Shown here: piece after piece, positions 24,672 through 33,960 of the stretch
Position numbering within the stretch: position 1 is the stretch's first letter
Layout: every line of letters begins with the position of its first letter
NCBI GenBank assembly: GCA_964424355.1
Contig: CAYRIO010000010.1
Coordinates: 34,415 to 98,414, forward strand
Source: CAZEHS01 sp964424355
Lineage (GTDB): Bacteria; Bacillota; Clostridia; Peptostreptococcales; Acidaminobacteraceae
Direction of reading: 5' to 3'
DNA: 64,000 nucleotides
Translations under genes and position numbers: made by a program
The notes under the pieces: generated by a model
Databases searched by the model: none
Told to the model about the DNA's origin: nothing
What the model saw: the letters and a program-made list of their open reading frames with translations, nothing else

Positions 24672-24700
24672 TTGACACACGAACGTATGTTTGCTATTCT
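24672..24700 (+). promoter_or_regulatory. dinB promoter with LexA (SOS) box
   Basis: TTGACA (24672-24677), 17 nt, TATTCT (24695-24700). CGAACGTATGTTTG at 24680-24693 fits the Gram-positive LexA box CGAACRNRYGTTYC at all but the last position and occupies the promoter spacer. DNA damage should therefore derepress dinB. Confidence 0.9.
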
Positions 24701-24716
24701 GGTAACAGGTGATGAC

Positions 24717-25760
24717 ATGTCAGTAATCGTTCATGTGGATTTGGATGCGTTTTACGCTTCCGTCGAACAACTGGATAATCCCGCTCTCCGGGGAAAACCG
24801 GTGATTGTGGGGGGATTGGGAAAACGCAGCGTGGTTGCCACCTGCAGCTATGAGGCCCGCAGATTTGGGGTCCGTTCCGCCATGCCCGTTTTCAAGGCAC
24901 AGAAGCTGTGTCCCCAGGGCATTTTTGTTTCAGGAAAATATCGAAGGTACATCGAGATGAGCGGCAAGGTGTTCGCCGTTCTCAAGCGGTACTCCGATCA
25001 GATCGAACCGGTGTCCATTGATGAAGCATTCCTGGATTTCAGCCATTATGAGGATCCTCAGGCAGAAGTGCGCCGGATGAAACAGGCCGTCAAAGCTGAA
25101 ACGGGGCTGACCATTTCAGCCGGAATCTCCTACAATAAATTTCTAGCCAAGCTGGCATCGGAATGGAATAAACCCAATGGGTTCTTTGAAATCCAGCAGA
25201 AGGATGTGCCGGATATCCTGAAGCCTCTAAGCATCTCCCAGGTATACGGGTTAGGCGGGCAGAGCGTTGCCCGACTCAACCGCATCGGCATTTTCACCGT
25301 TGAGGACCTGCTGAAATACAGCCGGGAATTCCTATCGACCTATATCGGCGGCTATGGCGGCGAAATATACGATATGATCCGAGGGCATGACAGCCGGGAA
25401 ATTCGCCCCCGACAGACCGCCAAATCCATCGGCAAGGAAACCACCCTCCCAGAGGATACCCTGGATAAGGACTACCTGAGTGATGTGATCATGCCCTTTT
25501 GTCAGGAGATCGAGGCGCGGCTCAGCCGCAGAGATTACCAGGCATTTACGATCACCCTCAAATACAAGACCGCTTCCTTCCAGGGGCACACCCGGTCGCA
25601 AACCATGCATCTTCCGGTTTCCACCGCGGAAGAGATCCACCGGGCAGCAGAAACCCTCCTCAAAGGGGTTACACTCTCAGAACCCGTTCGGCTGGTCGGT
25701 GTCTCAGTTTCCAATTTTCAGTCAAAATCGGAGAGGCAGCTGGATTTTTTCAGTGAATGA
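24717..25760 (+). CDS. dinB: DNA polymerase IV (Y-family translesion polymerase)
   Basis: 347 residues. HVDLDAFYASVEQ near residue 5 and SIDEAFLD near 105 supply the catalytic acidic residues; the palm, thumb and little-finger regions are all present. It copies past damaged bases with low fidelity. A terminal QLDFFSE resembles a beta-clamp-binding motif. Start ATG 24717 follows ACAGGTGATG; the frame open from 24672 covers the promoter. The SOS box upstream agrees with the function. Confidence 0.95.
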   Translation: MSVIVHVDLDAFYASVEQLDNPALRGKPVIVGGLGKRSVVATCSYEARRFGVRSAMPVFKAQKLCPQGIFVSGKYRRYIEMSGKVFAVLKRYSDQIEPVSIDEAFLDFSHYEDPQAEVRRMKQAVKAETGLTISAGISYNKFLAKLASEWNKPNGFFEIQQKDVPDILKPLSISQVYGLGGQSVARLNRIGIFTVEDLLKYSREFLSTYIGGYGGEIYDMIRGHDSREIRPRQTAKSIGKETTLPEDTLDKDYLSDVIMPFCQEIEARLSRRDYQAFTITLKYKTASFQGHTRSQTMHLPVSTAEEIHRAAETLLKGVTLSEPVRLVGVSVSNFQSKSERQLDFFSE

Positions 25761-25905
25761 ACACACGCTCAAGATCAAATCATATTTTCCATATTCTCCA
25801 CATGAAAAACCTCTATATTTTAGTTGCAAATAATTACCTTTAATGCTAATGTTTATCTGTCTCTGTCGATTTGACAGAATCAAATGGATTCTCTTGGAGG
25901 GTATG

Positions 25906-28206
25906 ATGAAACGAAATCTTCATTCGGTTCTGATGGGTTTGCTGTGTGTCATCGTATTGGGGTTTGGGTTTTCAGCTTATGCAGATGTTTATGTAGATGG
26001 CAGAAAACTTCCTGAAGACGTCGGGAAAAATCTTTTCAAGCGGATGAATAACGCGGTGTATGCCTCTGCTGAAGATTTGTCGAAGGCAATAAATGGGAAA
26101 TACCAGTGGAGTGACTCAGAGCGCGTGTTGAATATTGAAAAAGGTAATGTTCATGCAACGCTTTCAGTTGGAAATCCTTTGATGACAGTGGATCGGGAGA
26201 GTGTCTGGTTGAATGATGGATTCGCAGGAATCTGGCCGGTCATTTCCGAAAGACGGGTATATGTTCCACTGGTGCAGGTGCTGGAGGCATTGGGATATAG
26301 CATTGACGAGGCTCCGGGCTCGGGGCGTGTCGATATCAATAGCAAATCTCCCGATTCTGCGAGGCAAAATGTTCCAATGAACACCTATCAGGTGACGTAT
26401 ACGGATCCTTCGAATTCCGGTAAGGAACTGTACTTTGGGCTGGATAAAGAGATTTTTCTTGATGTGGACGGACATAAATTCTCCAATCAACCGTTGAAGG
26501 TGGCATGGAAAGGAATCTTAGCATTTGATCAGGACACGAACAGCTATTTGAGAATTCTTTGTTATGATGGACTGGGTAAGCTGACAATCGATGGGGCAGT
26601 TGTCTACGAGGGAGCCCAGTATGACGAGATTCCATATCTTTTCATGAAGGGGACTCATACGGTGGAGGCGGAGTTCCTGAACCGCAGCTTCGGAGGCGGT
26701 TTTGCAGTGGAACGCCATGACTTGGATGGTGTCATGGAAACGGGCATAGCGCTGAAAGCTCTTGCGGAAATCAGCCGAGGCGATTGTGAACTCAGTTTTG
26801 CCGGAACCTACGGCGATGGGGAGAACAGTCCGGTTGAAATCATTGTTGGCAAATCAAAAAAGCCAGTTGTTCTTTTGCTGAGTTCATACCAATCGGAGAC
26901 ATGGCAGATCAAGAATCCAGCAGGAACAAATATTGCCGCAGTGTTCGTCAGTTCAAGATTGGGTGGTTCTGCGGCAACGGTGGAGTCTCCGGGTTCTGCT
27001 CCGATATATTACTTCAACGGCTTGGTCAATGCGGAGGCAGTTGATCTGAGTTTAACCGAGACGGGTGGACGGTACGATTTTGAAACGGCTTTACGGGATC
27101 TGATTCTTCAGCTTCAGCGTTATACTGGAAAACGTCTGGATTCCTTTTATGCATGCAACTGGGAGACAAAGTCATTTGAGAGGGTTCTTCTTGATGACAA
27201 AAGGTATGCAGATATCTATGAATCCTATCGGAAGATGGATGCACTGGCTGTTTCCGAAAGAAAATCTGCGTCTTCTGTGCCGAAACTACCCTACAGTCAG
27301 ACCACTGGGCTGTCTGTGGGTGGCGCTGTTCCGACAAATGAGTTCAGGGGTTCCTACTACAATGTAAACAACCCTGGGGTCATTATTAAATCTGAGCTGG
27401 TTAAAAGTCCGTCGTTGTATGTGGCAAGCAGGTCTGGCATACCGAATACCACCGGTGTAGAGATTCAGAACTTTGGAGGCAGTTGGGCCGGAAATTTTGT
27501 GTTCGACACATCGGGATACCGATCGTTAGATATGTTGCTGGGATCCCAATCCAATGGCGTCGTATGGGTTGACGGAGGTGTTGTGTATTCGGGGATCGGG
27601 GATGGTAGCATTCCCGTGTACTTTTCTGCTGGAACTCACCGGATTGAAGTTCAGATAGTGAATCACTCGGAATACATAAATTTCTTCTTTCAAGTGAATC
27701 CCATGGAAAAAATATTGACCCCTGAGGAAACTGCTCTGTGGACCAAGGAAGAAAGCCATGTAAGGGGATTGAACTTCCTGGTGAACCAACACCAGCCGTG
27801 GGACGTATCTCGGGAACAGACCGTTGTTGTTCCCAAAAGTTCGGTTCCGGTGACCCTGTTCCTGAATTCCTACGATCCGATCAATTGGGTGATTCAAAAT
27901 CCCAATAACACAATGATTCAAGGGATGTTTTACGGATCGTTTTGTGTGGGGTCAAAGATACGGTTCGAGGGTTCAGAAAATGTGCCTCCGATGTACCGCT
28001 GCACTTTTGCTTCTTATCCAGAGCAGTACAGTTCTGGATTCGGTGAATTGAAGGCTGGTCTAAACCAAATAAGTAGAGGCGTCGACACCTACCATTCCCT
28101 GCGGTTTGTCATGGAACATTATGGAATCAATGTGATTGATCGAATCCTGATTCCTCAATCGAAAGATGGTAATGAGCAAAAGATGGAGCAGGTTATTTTC
28201 AATTGA
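25906..28206 (+). CDS. Large secreted stalk-domain protein with duplicated module
   Basis: 766 residues. GGAGG lies 5 nt before ATG 25906 (ATG 25903 is adjacent). Residues 1-26 are a signal peptide ending FSAYA. A stalk domain covers about 28-145 (VYVPLVQVLEALGYSID). Two homologous modules follow, about 155-400 and 475-745. Each has a sugar-binding-like FDxxxYxxLxxLxG..WVDGxVVYxG..FMKGTHTVE block and a LLSSYQSETWQIKNP / LNSYDPINWVIQNP block. The modules look like NPCBM/PA14-type beta-sandwiches, but I cannot name them. It is probably an extracellular adhesin or carbohydrate binder. Base usage is more AT-rich than the flanks. Confidence 0.75.
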   Translation: MKRNLHSVLMGLLCVIVLGFGFSAYADVYVDGRKLPEDVGKNLFKRMNNAVYASAEDLSKAINGKYQWSDSERVLNIEKGNVHATLSVGNPLMTVDRESVWLNDGFAGIWPVISERRVYVPLVQVLEALGYSIDEAPGSGRVDINSKSPDSARQNVPMNTYQVTYTDPSNSGKELYFGLDKEIFLDVDGHKFSNQPLKVAWKGILAFDQDTNSYLRILCYDGLGKLTIDGAVVYEGAQYDEIPYLFMKGTHTVEAEFLNRSFGGGFAVERHDLDGVMETGIALKALAEISRGDCELSFAGTYGDGENSPVEIIVGKSKKPVVLLLSSYQSETWQIKNPAGTNIAAVFVSSRLGGSAATVESPGSAPIYYFNGLVNAEAVDLSLTETGGRYDFETALRDLILQLQRYTGKRLDSFYACNWETKSFERVLLDDKRYADIYESYRKMDALAVSERKSASSVPKLPYSQTTGLSVGGAVPTNEFRGSYYNVNNPGVIIKSELVKSPSLYVASRSGIPNTTGVEIQNFGGSWAGNFVFDTSGYRSLDMLLGSQSNGVVWVDGGVVYSGIGDGSIPVYFSAGTHRIEVQIVNHSEYINFFFQVNPMEKILTPEETALWTKEESHVRGLNFLVNQHQPWDVSREQTVVVPKSSVPVTLFLNSYDPINWVIQNPNNTMIQGMFYGSFCVGSKIRFEGSENVPPMYRCTFASYPEQYSSGFGELKAGLNQISRGVDTYHSLRFVMEHYGINVIDRILIPQSKDGNEQKMEQVIFN

Positions 28207-28252
28207 GTTGAGGGTGTTAAAAATCTTGATATGACAGATATCACAAGGACTG

Positions 28253-28278
28253 ACGGCAGCGAAAACTGCCGTTTTTTC
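28253..28278 (+). terminator. Terminator after the 766-residue stalk gene
   Basis: ACGGCAG, CGAAAA loop, CTGCCGT, then TTTTTC. The stem is perfect. Confidence 0.9.
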
Positions 28279-28402
28279 AGTGTTGGAAGTTACATTCTTT
28301 GGCTGGGTTCAGTTCAGATTTGTTGGCCGGATAAACCGCTTGGTTTCCGTGTCCAGATATAGGAGTAGACCCAAAAGCTAAATAAACCATTCAACTCAAA
28401 AG

Positions 28403-28442
28403 AAAAGCGCCCATTCCGGAGAAATCCAGAATCGGCGCTTTT
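28403..28442 (-). terminator. Terminator of dapB
   Basis: AAAAGCGCC and GGCGCTTTT flank a loop of about 22 nt, immediately after the dapB stop codon on the minus strand. Confidence 0.75.
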
Positions 28443-28443
28443 G

Positions 28444-29244
28444 CTATTTTTTGCTGAATACATCCTCCACACTATAGATCCCTGGCCCCTTGCCCTCCAA
28501 GAACGCCGCACAATCCAGGGCCCCTTCGGCAAAACACCGCCAGTTGTGGGCATGATGGGTAATCTCCATCCGCTCGCCCATGAGGCCGAAAAGCACGGTG
28601 TGAGAGCTGGAGATATCACCGGCCCGTATAGAATGATACCCGAGTTCCCCTGGGGCACGCTGACCGTGGCCCTTGCGACCGAACACCGCTGATTTTTCCC
28701 AGTCTTGGCCGGTTGCGGCACAGATGGCCTGCCCCAATTCCTTGGCAGTGCCACTGGGGGCATCCAGCTTGTTATGGTCATGCATCTCAATGATTTCGAT
28801 ATCCGCTCGCCCCTGCAGGCCCGCCGCGGCTTGCTCTAAAAGCTGTTTCATCAGGAAAATCACCCGGGAGGTGTTGGCTGCGGGGAGCACGGGAACAACC
28901 TTGGACGCTTTTATGAAAAGGTATTTGTCGATTTCAGAGAACCCGGTGGTTCCGCAGACCAGGGCCACACTGTGTTTAATGGCCTCCTCCACGGCAATCC
29001 GGGCCACCTCCACCGTCGAAAAATCAATCAGCACATCCGCATGCTCGAGAGCCGCGTCCCAATCATCCGTAATCAGAATCCCTGTGGGTTTTCCAACGCC
29101 GCAAACAAAACCGGCATCCTGCCCGATATAATCCCGCCCTGCCGGCGCAATGACAGAAGTCAGCGTCAAATTAGGCCTGGCGACAATTGCCTGGATAATC
29201 AAAGCACCCATTTTACCCCGCGGGGCGGTGACTGCGATACGCAT
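28444..29244 (-). CDS. dapB: 4-hydroxy-tetrahydrodipicolinate reductase
   Basis: 266 residues. It reduces hydroxy-tetrahydrodipicolinate with NAD(P)H in lysine/diaminopimelate synthesis. The nucleotide loop is APRGKMG, a Firmicutes-type variant of GxxGRMG. The active-site block reads EMHDHNKLDAPSGTA: the His before the variable pair, the Lys and DAPSGTA are kept, but the usual second His is Asp. AAAGGAG lies 6 nt before ATG 29244. It stands alone with no other dap genes nearby. Confidence 0.93.
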   Translation of the reverse strand: MRIAVTAPRGKMGALIIQAIVARPNLTLTSVIAPAGRDYIGQDAGFVCGVGKPTGILITDDWDAALEHADVLIDFSTVEVARIAVEEAIKHSVALVCGTTGFSEIDKYLFIKASKVVPVLPAANTSRVIFLMKQLLEQAAAGLQGRADIEIIEMHDHNKLDAPSGTAKELGQAICAATGQDWEKSAVFGRKGHGQRAPGELGYHSIRAGDISSSHTVLFGLMGERMEITHHAHNWRCFAEGALDCAAFLEGKGPGIYSVEDVFSKK

Positions 29245-29426
29245 AATGATCTCCTTTCGGATAGAGGGGTGTGAACGGACTCGGATAATATCTTGAGCAT
29301 AGCATACCCCATTGTTTTCTACCAGTGGCGGGGTTCAATTAAGAAAAAGCGTTCATGGGAATATTTTTTACAGGAATATCTGTGGATTAAATATTTAATA
29401 TGGCCTGATTCCAACGAATGGGGACA

Positions 29427-29445
29427 TTCGACAAAATTCGACAAA
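29427..29445 (-). promoter_or_regulatory. Two tandem Spo0A-type boxes before the Tad locus
   Basis: TTCGACAAA at 29427-29435 and 29437-29445 is the reverse of TTTGTCGAA, a perfect 0A box (TTTGTCRAA), repeated at 10 bp. A possible -10 (TATAAA, 29452-29457) lies 6 nt downstream, so the boxes overlap the expected -35 region, as at Spo0A-controlled promoters. The remainder of the 29245-29560 gap is AT-rich and holds no gene. Confidence 0.75.
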
Positions 29446-29560
29446 TTTTAGTATAAAATATATTGATTGTAAACCATATTGCGAGTACTTATACTGTGAA
29501 TGACATGTTTAGGAACTTGATTATAAATATAGCAATAAATGGTTCAAGGAGGAGCTTCCT

Positions 29561-30658
29561 GTGATTCGACTCAATCTTCTTTTGGCAGACCAGGATGAAC
29601 ACTATCTGATGCAATTGGCCAATTACCTTCAAAACCATCATGGAGGCAGCTTCAACGTCAGCTATGTGACATCGGAGAGCCACTTGAAAACCTATTTGGG
29701 AAAGCATCGGGATTCCCTGGACCTGATGATGGTCGGTCCAATGTTCGGTAAGGCGCTTTACACCGGCATTCAGACAACGGTCATTCTGCTGAGTGACGGG
29801 CGCTTGGAGAATGGGGATGCCGAATATCCCGTTCTGGATAAATTTCAGAGAGGGGATCAAGTGGTTTCCAAGGCATTGCAAATCTATCTGGAACAGCACC
29901 CCGACCGTCATTTCATCAACACCGCTCCCGGATCCAACCGGCTGATCGGCGTCTTCTCCCCCTCTGGCGGATGCGGAAAATCTACGGTGGCGGCGGGACT
30001 CAGTGCCATTGCCCACCACCAGGGCAAGAAGGCCATGTACCTCAATCTGGAGGGCTGCGAATCCACGGAGGCCTGGTTTCCCCAGGGGAGCAGCCCCGGT
30101 ATTTCAGAGCTGTTCTATCATTTGAAAGAAGGGGCACCCCAGTTAAGTCTGAAGCTAGAGGCACTTACCTACAGGGATCCCGGCAGTCGTGTCAGAAGCT
30201 TTATGCCTGCGGATACCCTGCTGGATTTCAACGAGTTGACGGATGGAGATCTGGAGACCCTGGCAGAAGAGCTGAGGAAAACCGGCGATCTGGACGTGGT
30301 GTTTGTGGATATGGCCGCCAGCGTGGATGCAAAGAACCTGAAGATCATGGAACTGATGGATCAGATACTGCTGGTTGTCGCCGACGACAGCGCCTCCCAG
30401 GCAAAGGTAAGGCGGTTCCTCAGCCAGATTCAGGCCCTGGAACGGAAGCGCAATGTGGATTACTCCGGCAAGACCCTCCTGGTATGCAACGGCCGGTACG
30501 GCTTGGGATACGGGGCCCTGGATTCAAGCGCCCTGAAAGGGATCTGCACCCTTCCGAAGGACCCGCTTCTCAGGCAGGGGCAGACAATCACAGACAAGTT
30601 AGGCGGTTCCTTCGGCAAGACGTTGATGGATGTGTGGCATAAATTGGAGCTGGAGTAG
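29561..30658 (+). CDS. CpaE/TadZ-like pilus localisation ATPase
   Basis: 365 residues starting at GTG 29561 behind GGAGGAG. Residues 1-115 resemble a response-regulator fold (LLLADQDEHYLMQLANYLQ), and 120-365 form a MinD/ParA-type ATPase with SPSGGCGKSTVA near 131-142 and FVDMAAS as the switch/Walker-B region. The usual signature Lys at the start of the P-loop (KGGxGK) is Ser here. CpaE/TadZ places the Tad machine in the cell. First gene of the Tad locus, 7 nt before cpaF. Confidence 0.88.
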   Translation: MIRLNLLLADQDEHYLMQLANYLQNHHGGSFNVSYVTSESHLKTYLGKHRDSLDLMMVGPMFGKALYTGIQTTVILLSDGRLENGDAEYPVLDKFQRGDQVVSKALQIYLEQHPDRHFINTAPGSNRLIGVFSPSGGCGKSTVAAGLSAIAHHQGKKAMYLNLEGCESTEAWFPQGSSPGISELFYHLKEGAPQLSLKLEALTYRDPGSRVRSFMPADTLLDFNELTDGDLETLAEELRKTGDLDVVFVDMAASVDAKNLKIMELMDQILLVVADDSASQAKVRRFLSQIQALERKRNVDYSGKTLLVCNGRYGLGYGALDSSALKGICTLPKDPLLRQGQTITDKLGGSFGKTLMDVWHKLELE

Positions 30659-30665
30659 GTGACCC

Positions 30666-31925
30666 ATGGGATTTGATCGGGAACAATTCATAGGGGAAGT
30701 ACGGGAGGCGGTCTGCGGGGCCATTGACATCACCGAGGATCCCCGGGACGACGAAATCCTGGATCAGGTTCGGGATGCGGTATTCTTGAAGGCTCGGGAC
30801 CACTGCCTGACCGTGGGGGAGAAGAAGGAGATTGTGGATCGGGTGTTCAACTCCCTCAGGCGTCTGGATGTGCTCCAGCCGCTGTTGGAGGATGACAGCA
30901 TCACAGAGATCATGATCAACGGGCCCAACGCCATCTTCATTGAGCGGAACGGTCGGGTCCAGCAGCTGGATAAGCGCTTCGAGAGCAAGGAAAAACTGGA
31001 GAATATCATCCAGACCATCGTCTCCACGGTGAACCGCTCCGTCAACGAATCCTCCCCCATCGCCGATGCCCGGCTGAAGGACGGTTCTCGGGTCAGCGTG
31101 GTGCTGCCTCCGGTGGCCCTGAACGGCCCCATCCTTACGATCCGGAAGTTCTCAAAACAGCCCATGACCATGGAGCGGCTCATCCAGTACGGCTCCCTGA
31201 CCCCGGACATCGCCGAGTATCTGAAGATGCTGGTGAAGGCCAAGTACAACATCTTTGTCTGCGGCGGCACCGGCTCGGGAAAAACCACGATGCTCAACGC
31301 CCTCTCCAATTTCATTCCGGCGGATGAGCGGATTATCACCGTGGAGGATTCGGCAGAGCTTCAGATTGTCAGCGTACCCAATATCATCAGCATGGAAACC
31401 CGGGATGCCAACACCGAAGGGAAGGGGCAAATCAGCATTCGGGATCTGATCCGGGCTTCGTTAAGAATGCGGCCGGACCGGGTGGTGGTGGGGGAGGTCC
31501 GGGGAGCCGAGGCCATCGATATGCTGCAGGCCATGAATACCGGACATGACGGCAGTCTGTCCACAGGCCACGCCAATTCTACCCGGGATATGCTCAGCCG
31601 CATCGAGACCATGGTCCTCAGCGGGGCCCCTCTGCCCCTGGATGCCGTTCGGAAGCAGATCGCCTCGGCCCTGGACATCATCATCCACCTGGGGCGGCTT
31701 CGGGACCGGAGCCGGAAGGTGCTGGAGATCTGCGAGGTACTGGACTGCGTTGGGGGAGAGATTCAGCTCAATCCTCTGTATCAGTTCAAGGAAGACAGTG
31801 AAGCGGACGGGCGGATCCAGGGGCATCTGCAACCCACCGGCAATGCCCTGAAGAGCCTGCTGAAGCTTCAAATGGCCGGCTTTAAACCGGAAGAATCAGA
31901 ATCATCCACAGACGCGGTCAATTGA
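30666..31925 (+). CDS. cpaF: Tad pilus assembly ATPase CpaF/TadA
   Basis: 419 residues, a GSPE-type secretion ATPase. The N-terminal domain has VLQPLLEDDSITEIMINGPN. The core has Walker A GGTGSGKTTML near 199-209, the Asp box RIITVEDSAELQI, Walker B MRPDRVVVGEVRGAEA and the His box STGHANS. It powers pilin extraction and assembly. Its length and motifs are those of canonical CpaF, in contrast to the second ATPase at 44386. Confidence 0.95.
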   Translation: MGFDREQFIGEVREAVCGAIDITEDPRDDEILDQVRDAVFLKARDHCLTVGEKKEIVDRVFNSLRRLDVLQPLLEDDSITEIMINGPNAIFIERNGRVQQLDKRFESKEKLENIIQTIVSTVNRSVNESSPIADARLKDGSRVSVVLPPVALNGPILTIRKFSKQPMTMERLIQYGSLTPDIAEYLKMLVKAKYNIFVCGGTGSGKTTMLNALSNFIPADERIITVEDSAELQIVSVPNIISMETRDANTEGKGQISIRDLIRASLRMRPDRVVVGEVRGAEAIDMLQAMNTGHDGSLSTGHANSTRDMLSRIETMVLSGAPLPLDAVRKQIASALDIIIHLGRLRDRSRKVLEICEVLDCVGGEIQLNPLYQFKEDSEADGRIQGHLQPTGNALKSLLKLQMAGFKPEESESSTDAVN

Positions 31926-31933
31926 GGGCAGCC

Positions 31934-32806
31934 ATGGAAAAAACAATCAGTCAGCAAAGTTCAAAAGATGCGGCGGGTCACGGGACTCAGGATAAACGTT
32001 TCACATTTTTGAAGCTGAAGGCATTCCTCTTCGATTCAGTGGTGAAGGGTTCTGTAAAAGAGCTGAAGGATTACAACGAGTACCACATGACCGTGAAGGC
32101 GTATCTGATCTCCACAGCCATGGCCTGGTTGGCTTTGGCAGGACTTACCTACGTCTTTTACCGGTCCCTGTGGATCTGGCTGCTGCTGTCCCCCCTGGCG
32201 CTCCTTTTCCCCCGCTACTGGAAGAAACAGCTGATTTCCAAACAGAAGCAGGAACTGCTGCTCCAGTTCAAGGAGGCGCTGTATGTGATTGCAGCGTCCC
32301 TGACAGCGGGCAAATCTGTGGAAATGGCCTTCCGGTCGGCCCTTTCCGACCTCCGAATCCTGTACATCGATCCGGAGACCCCCATCATCAAGGAACTGGA
32401 GATCATCATTCGGAAAATGGAGCTCAACGGCACCATCGAGGATGCCCTGATGAATTTTGCCAAGCGCTGCCATCTGGAAGATGTCCGAAGCTTCGCCGAC
32501 GTCTTCGTCACCTGCAAACGGCGGGGAGGGAACATGGTGGAGGTGATCAAGAACACCTCCAATACCGTGGCGGACAAGATTCGGACCCGGGAGGAGATTG
32601 AAACCCTGATCACCGAAAAGAAGTTCGAGCAGAAGGTGCTGAACGCCATGCCCATCGTGATGATCTTCATCCTCAAGAGTTCATCCCCAGAATTCATGGA
32701 GCCGGTGTACACCACCGCCATGGGCAGGATGGGAATGACAGTGGCGGTGGTGCTCTTTGTCCTGGCCTACGGGGCATCGGATAAAATCATGAAAATCGAG
32801 GTGTAG
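31934..32806 (+). CDS. tadB: TadB-type inner membrane platform protein
   Basis: 290 residues with the T2SS-F layout: paired membrane helices near 65-105, a cytoplasmic F domain with ALYVIAASLTAGKSVEMAFR, and two further helices at the C-terminus. ATG 31934 follows GAGGGC; a TTG at 31922 is less likely. TadB and TadC form the membrane platform on which CpaF acts. Confidence 0.88.
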   Translation: MEKTISQQSSKDAAGHGTQDKRFTFLKLKAFLFDSVVKGSVKELKDYNEYHMTVKAYLISTAMAWLALAGLTYVFYRSLWIWLLLSPLALLFPRYWKKQLISKQKQELLLQFKEALYVIAASLTAGKSVEMAFRSALSDLRILYIDPETPIIKELEIIIRKMELNGTIEDALMNFAKRCHLEDVRSFADVFVTCKRRGGNMVEVIKNTSNTVADKIRTREEIETLITEKKFEQKVLNAMPIVMIFILKSSSPEFMEPVYTTAMGRMGMTVAVVLFVLAYGASDKIMKIEV

Positions 32807-32808
32807 CC

Positions 32809-33678
32809 ATGGCCATGATCCTGGTAGTCGTTGCCCTGGCGGCCATGGCCGTCATCCACATGAAGAGCAAGGGAAAGTACGCCGAAGAGCTGCAGCAGAT
32901 CAGCAAGCAGGATTATCCCTTAAAAGAGCTGCTCCCCATGGGGATCTGGCTGGTGGAGCGGATCGGCATCAAATTCAACACGAAATACGATATGACGGTG
33001 AACGCCCAGATGCTGGAGCTTTACGGCGCCAAATGGTCGAAGTTCTATCTCATGGTCCACTGGGCCAACCGGTTCACGTACCTGCTCCTGGGCATCCTCT
33101 TCGGCACCATGATCTGCGCCGGAGCCGACACCCTGGGAGAGGGGCTGATGACCGCCGCCATGCTGGTGGGCATGGTGTTCCTGCTCCCCGATGTGGATCT
33201 GAAGAACCGGGTGAAGAAGCGGCGCACCTCCATGCAGATCGATTTCCCGGAGTTCCTCAACAAACTGACCTTGTTGGTGGATGCGGGCCTTCCTGTCAGC
33301 GGCGCCTGGACAAAAATCGTCGAGGACTCCAAGAACAAGAGCGACCGCCCCCTGTACAAGGAGATGGAGCTGGTTTACTTCCAGATCCGCTCCGGCAAGA
33401 GCGAGTTCGCCGCCTACGAGGAGTTCGCCAAGCGCTGCCGGATGCTGGAGGTCACTAAATTCGTTGCCGTGTTGCTGATGAACCTCCGCAAAGGATCCGG
33501 GGAGCTGATTACCACCCTGAAAGCCCTTTCGGATGAATGCTGGCAGGGGCGGGTCCACATGGCCAAGCGCCAGGGAGAGGAGGCCAGCACCAAGCTGCTG
33601 TTCCCCATGATGCTGATGCTTCTTGGGGTGATGATCATCGTGATTATTCCGGTGATGCTGGAATTTCAGAATATATGA
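32809..33678 (+). CDS. tadC: TadC-type inner membrane platform protein
   Basis: 289 residues. One N-terminal helix, a pair near 80-125, then an F domain with FPEFLNKLTLLVDAGLPVSGAW and a last helix (MMLMLLGVMIIVIIPVML). It starts two bases after the tadB stop and is its platform partner. Confidence 0.88.
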   Translation: MAMILVVVALAAMAVIHMKSKGKYAEELQQISKQDYPLKELLPMGIWLVERIGIKFNTKYDMTVNAQMLELYGAKWSKFYLMVHWANRFTYLLLGILFGTMICAGADTLGEGLMTAAMLVGMVFLLPDVDLKNRVKKRRTSMQIDFPEFLNKLTLLVDAGLPVSGAWTKIVEDSKNKSDRPLYKEMELVYFQIRSGKSEFAAYEEFAKRCRMLEVTKFVAVLLMNLRKGSGELITTLKALSDECWQGRVHMAKRQGEEASTKLLFPMMLMLLGVMIIVIIPVMLEFQNI

Positions 33679-33713
33679 TGACGCATTCAAAACTATTTTC
33701 AGGAGGCAGAAAG

Positions 33714-33890
33714 ATGATCAGGAATTTCTTGTTTGAGGAAGATGCCTTGGGCACAGTGGAACTGCTGCTGATATTGGCAGGGTTAGTTTCGGTGGCTTTG
33801 ATTTTCAAAGCACAATTAAAAGAGTTCATCATTAAAGCTAAAGGCGACATCTTCGCACCTGCCAAAAGTGGGACTGATACATTTCAATGA
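33714..33890 (+). CDS. Flp1-type pilin (system I)
   Basis: 58 residues, AGGAGG 7 nt before ATG. A short charged leader (MIRNFLFEEDALG) precedes TVELLLILAGLVSVALIF, the hydrophobic helix with the +Glu of type IVb pilins. A tail of about 25 residues ends the protein. It should be cleaved by the prepilin peptidase at 37970 and polymerised as the pilus. It closely resembles the second Flp at 56401 (GVSTVELLLIMSALVSVAII), which ends system II. Confidence 0.88.
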   Translation: MIRNFLFEEDALGTVELLLILAGLVSVALIFKAQLKEFIIKAKGDIFAPAKSGTDTFQ

Positions 33891-33907
33891 TTCAACCCAG
33901 CTTCATG

Positions 33908-33926
33908 CCGCCCAAAATCCGGGCGG
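33908..33926 (+). other. Hairpin between flp and tadE
   Basis: CCGCCC, seven-base loop, GGGCGG, with no T-run. In pilin operons such a hairpin can stabilise the abundant pilin message and lower downstream expression; that role is inferred. Confidence 0.5.
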
Positions 33927-33960
33927 TATGTGGAAGTGTTGAAATAAAGGAGGATGCGTT

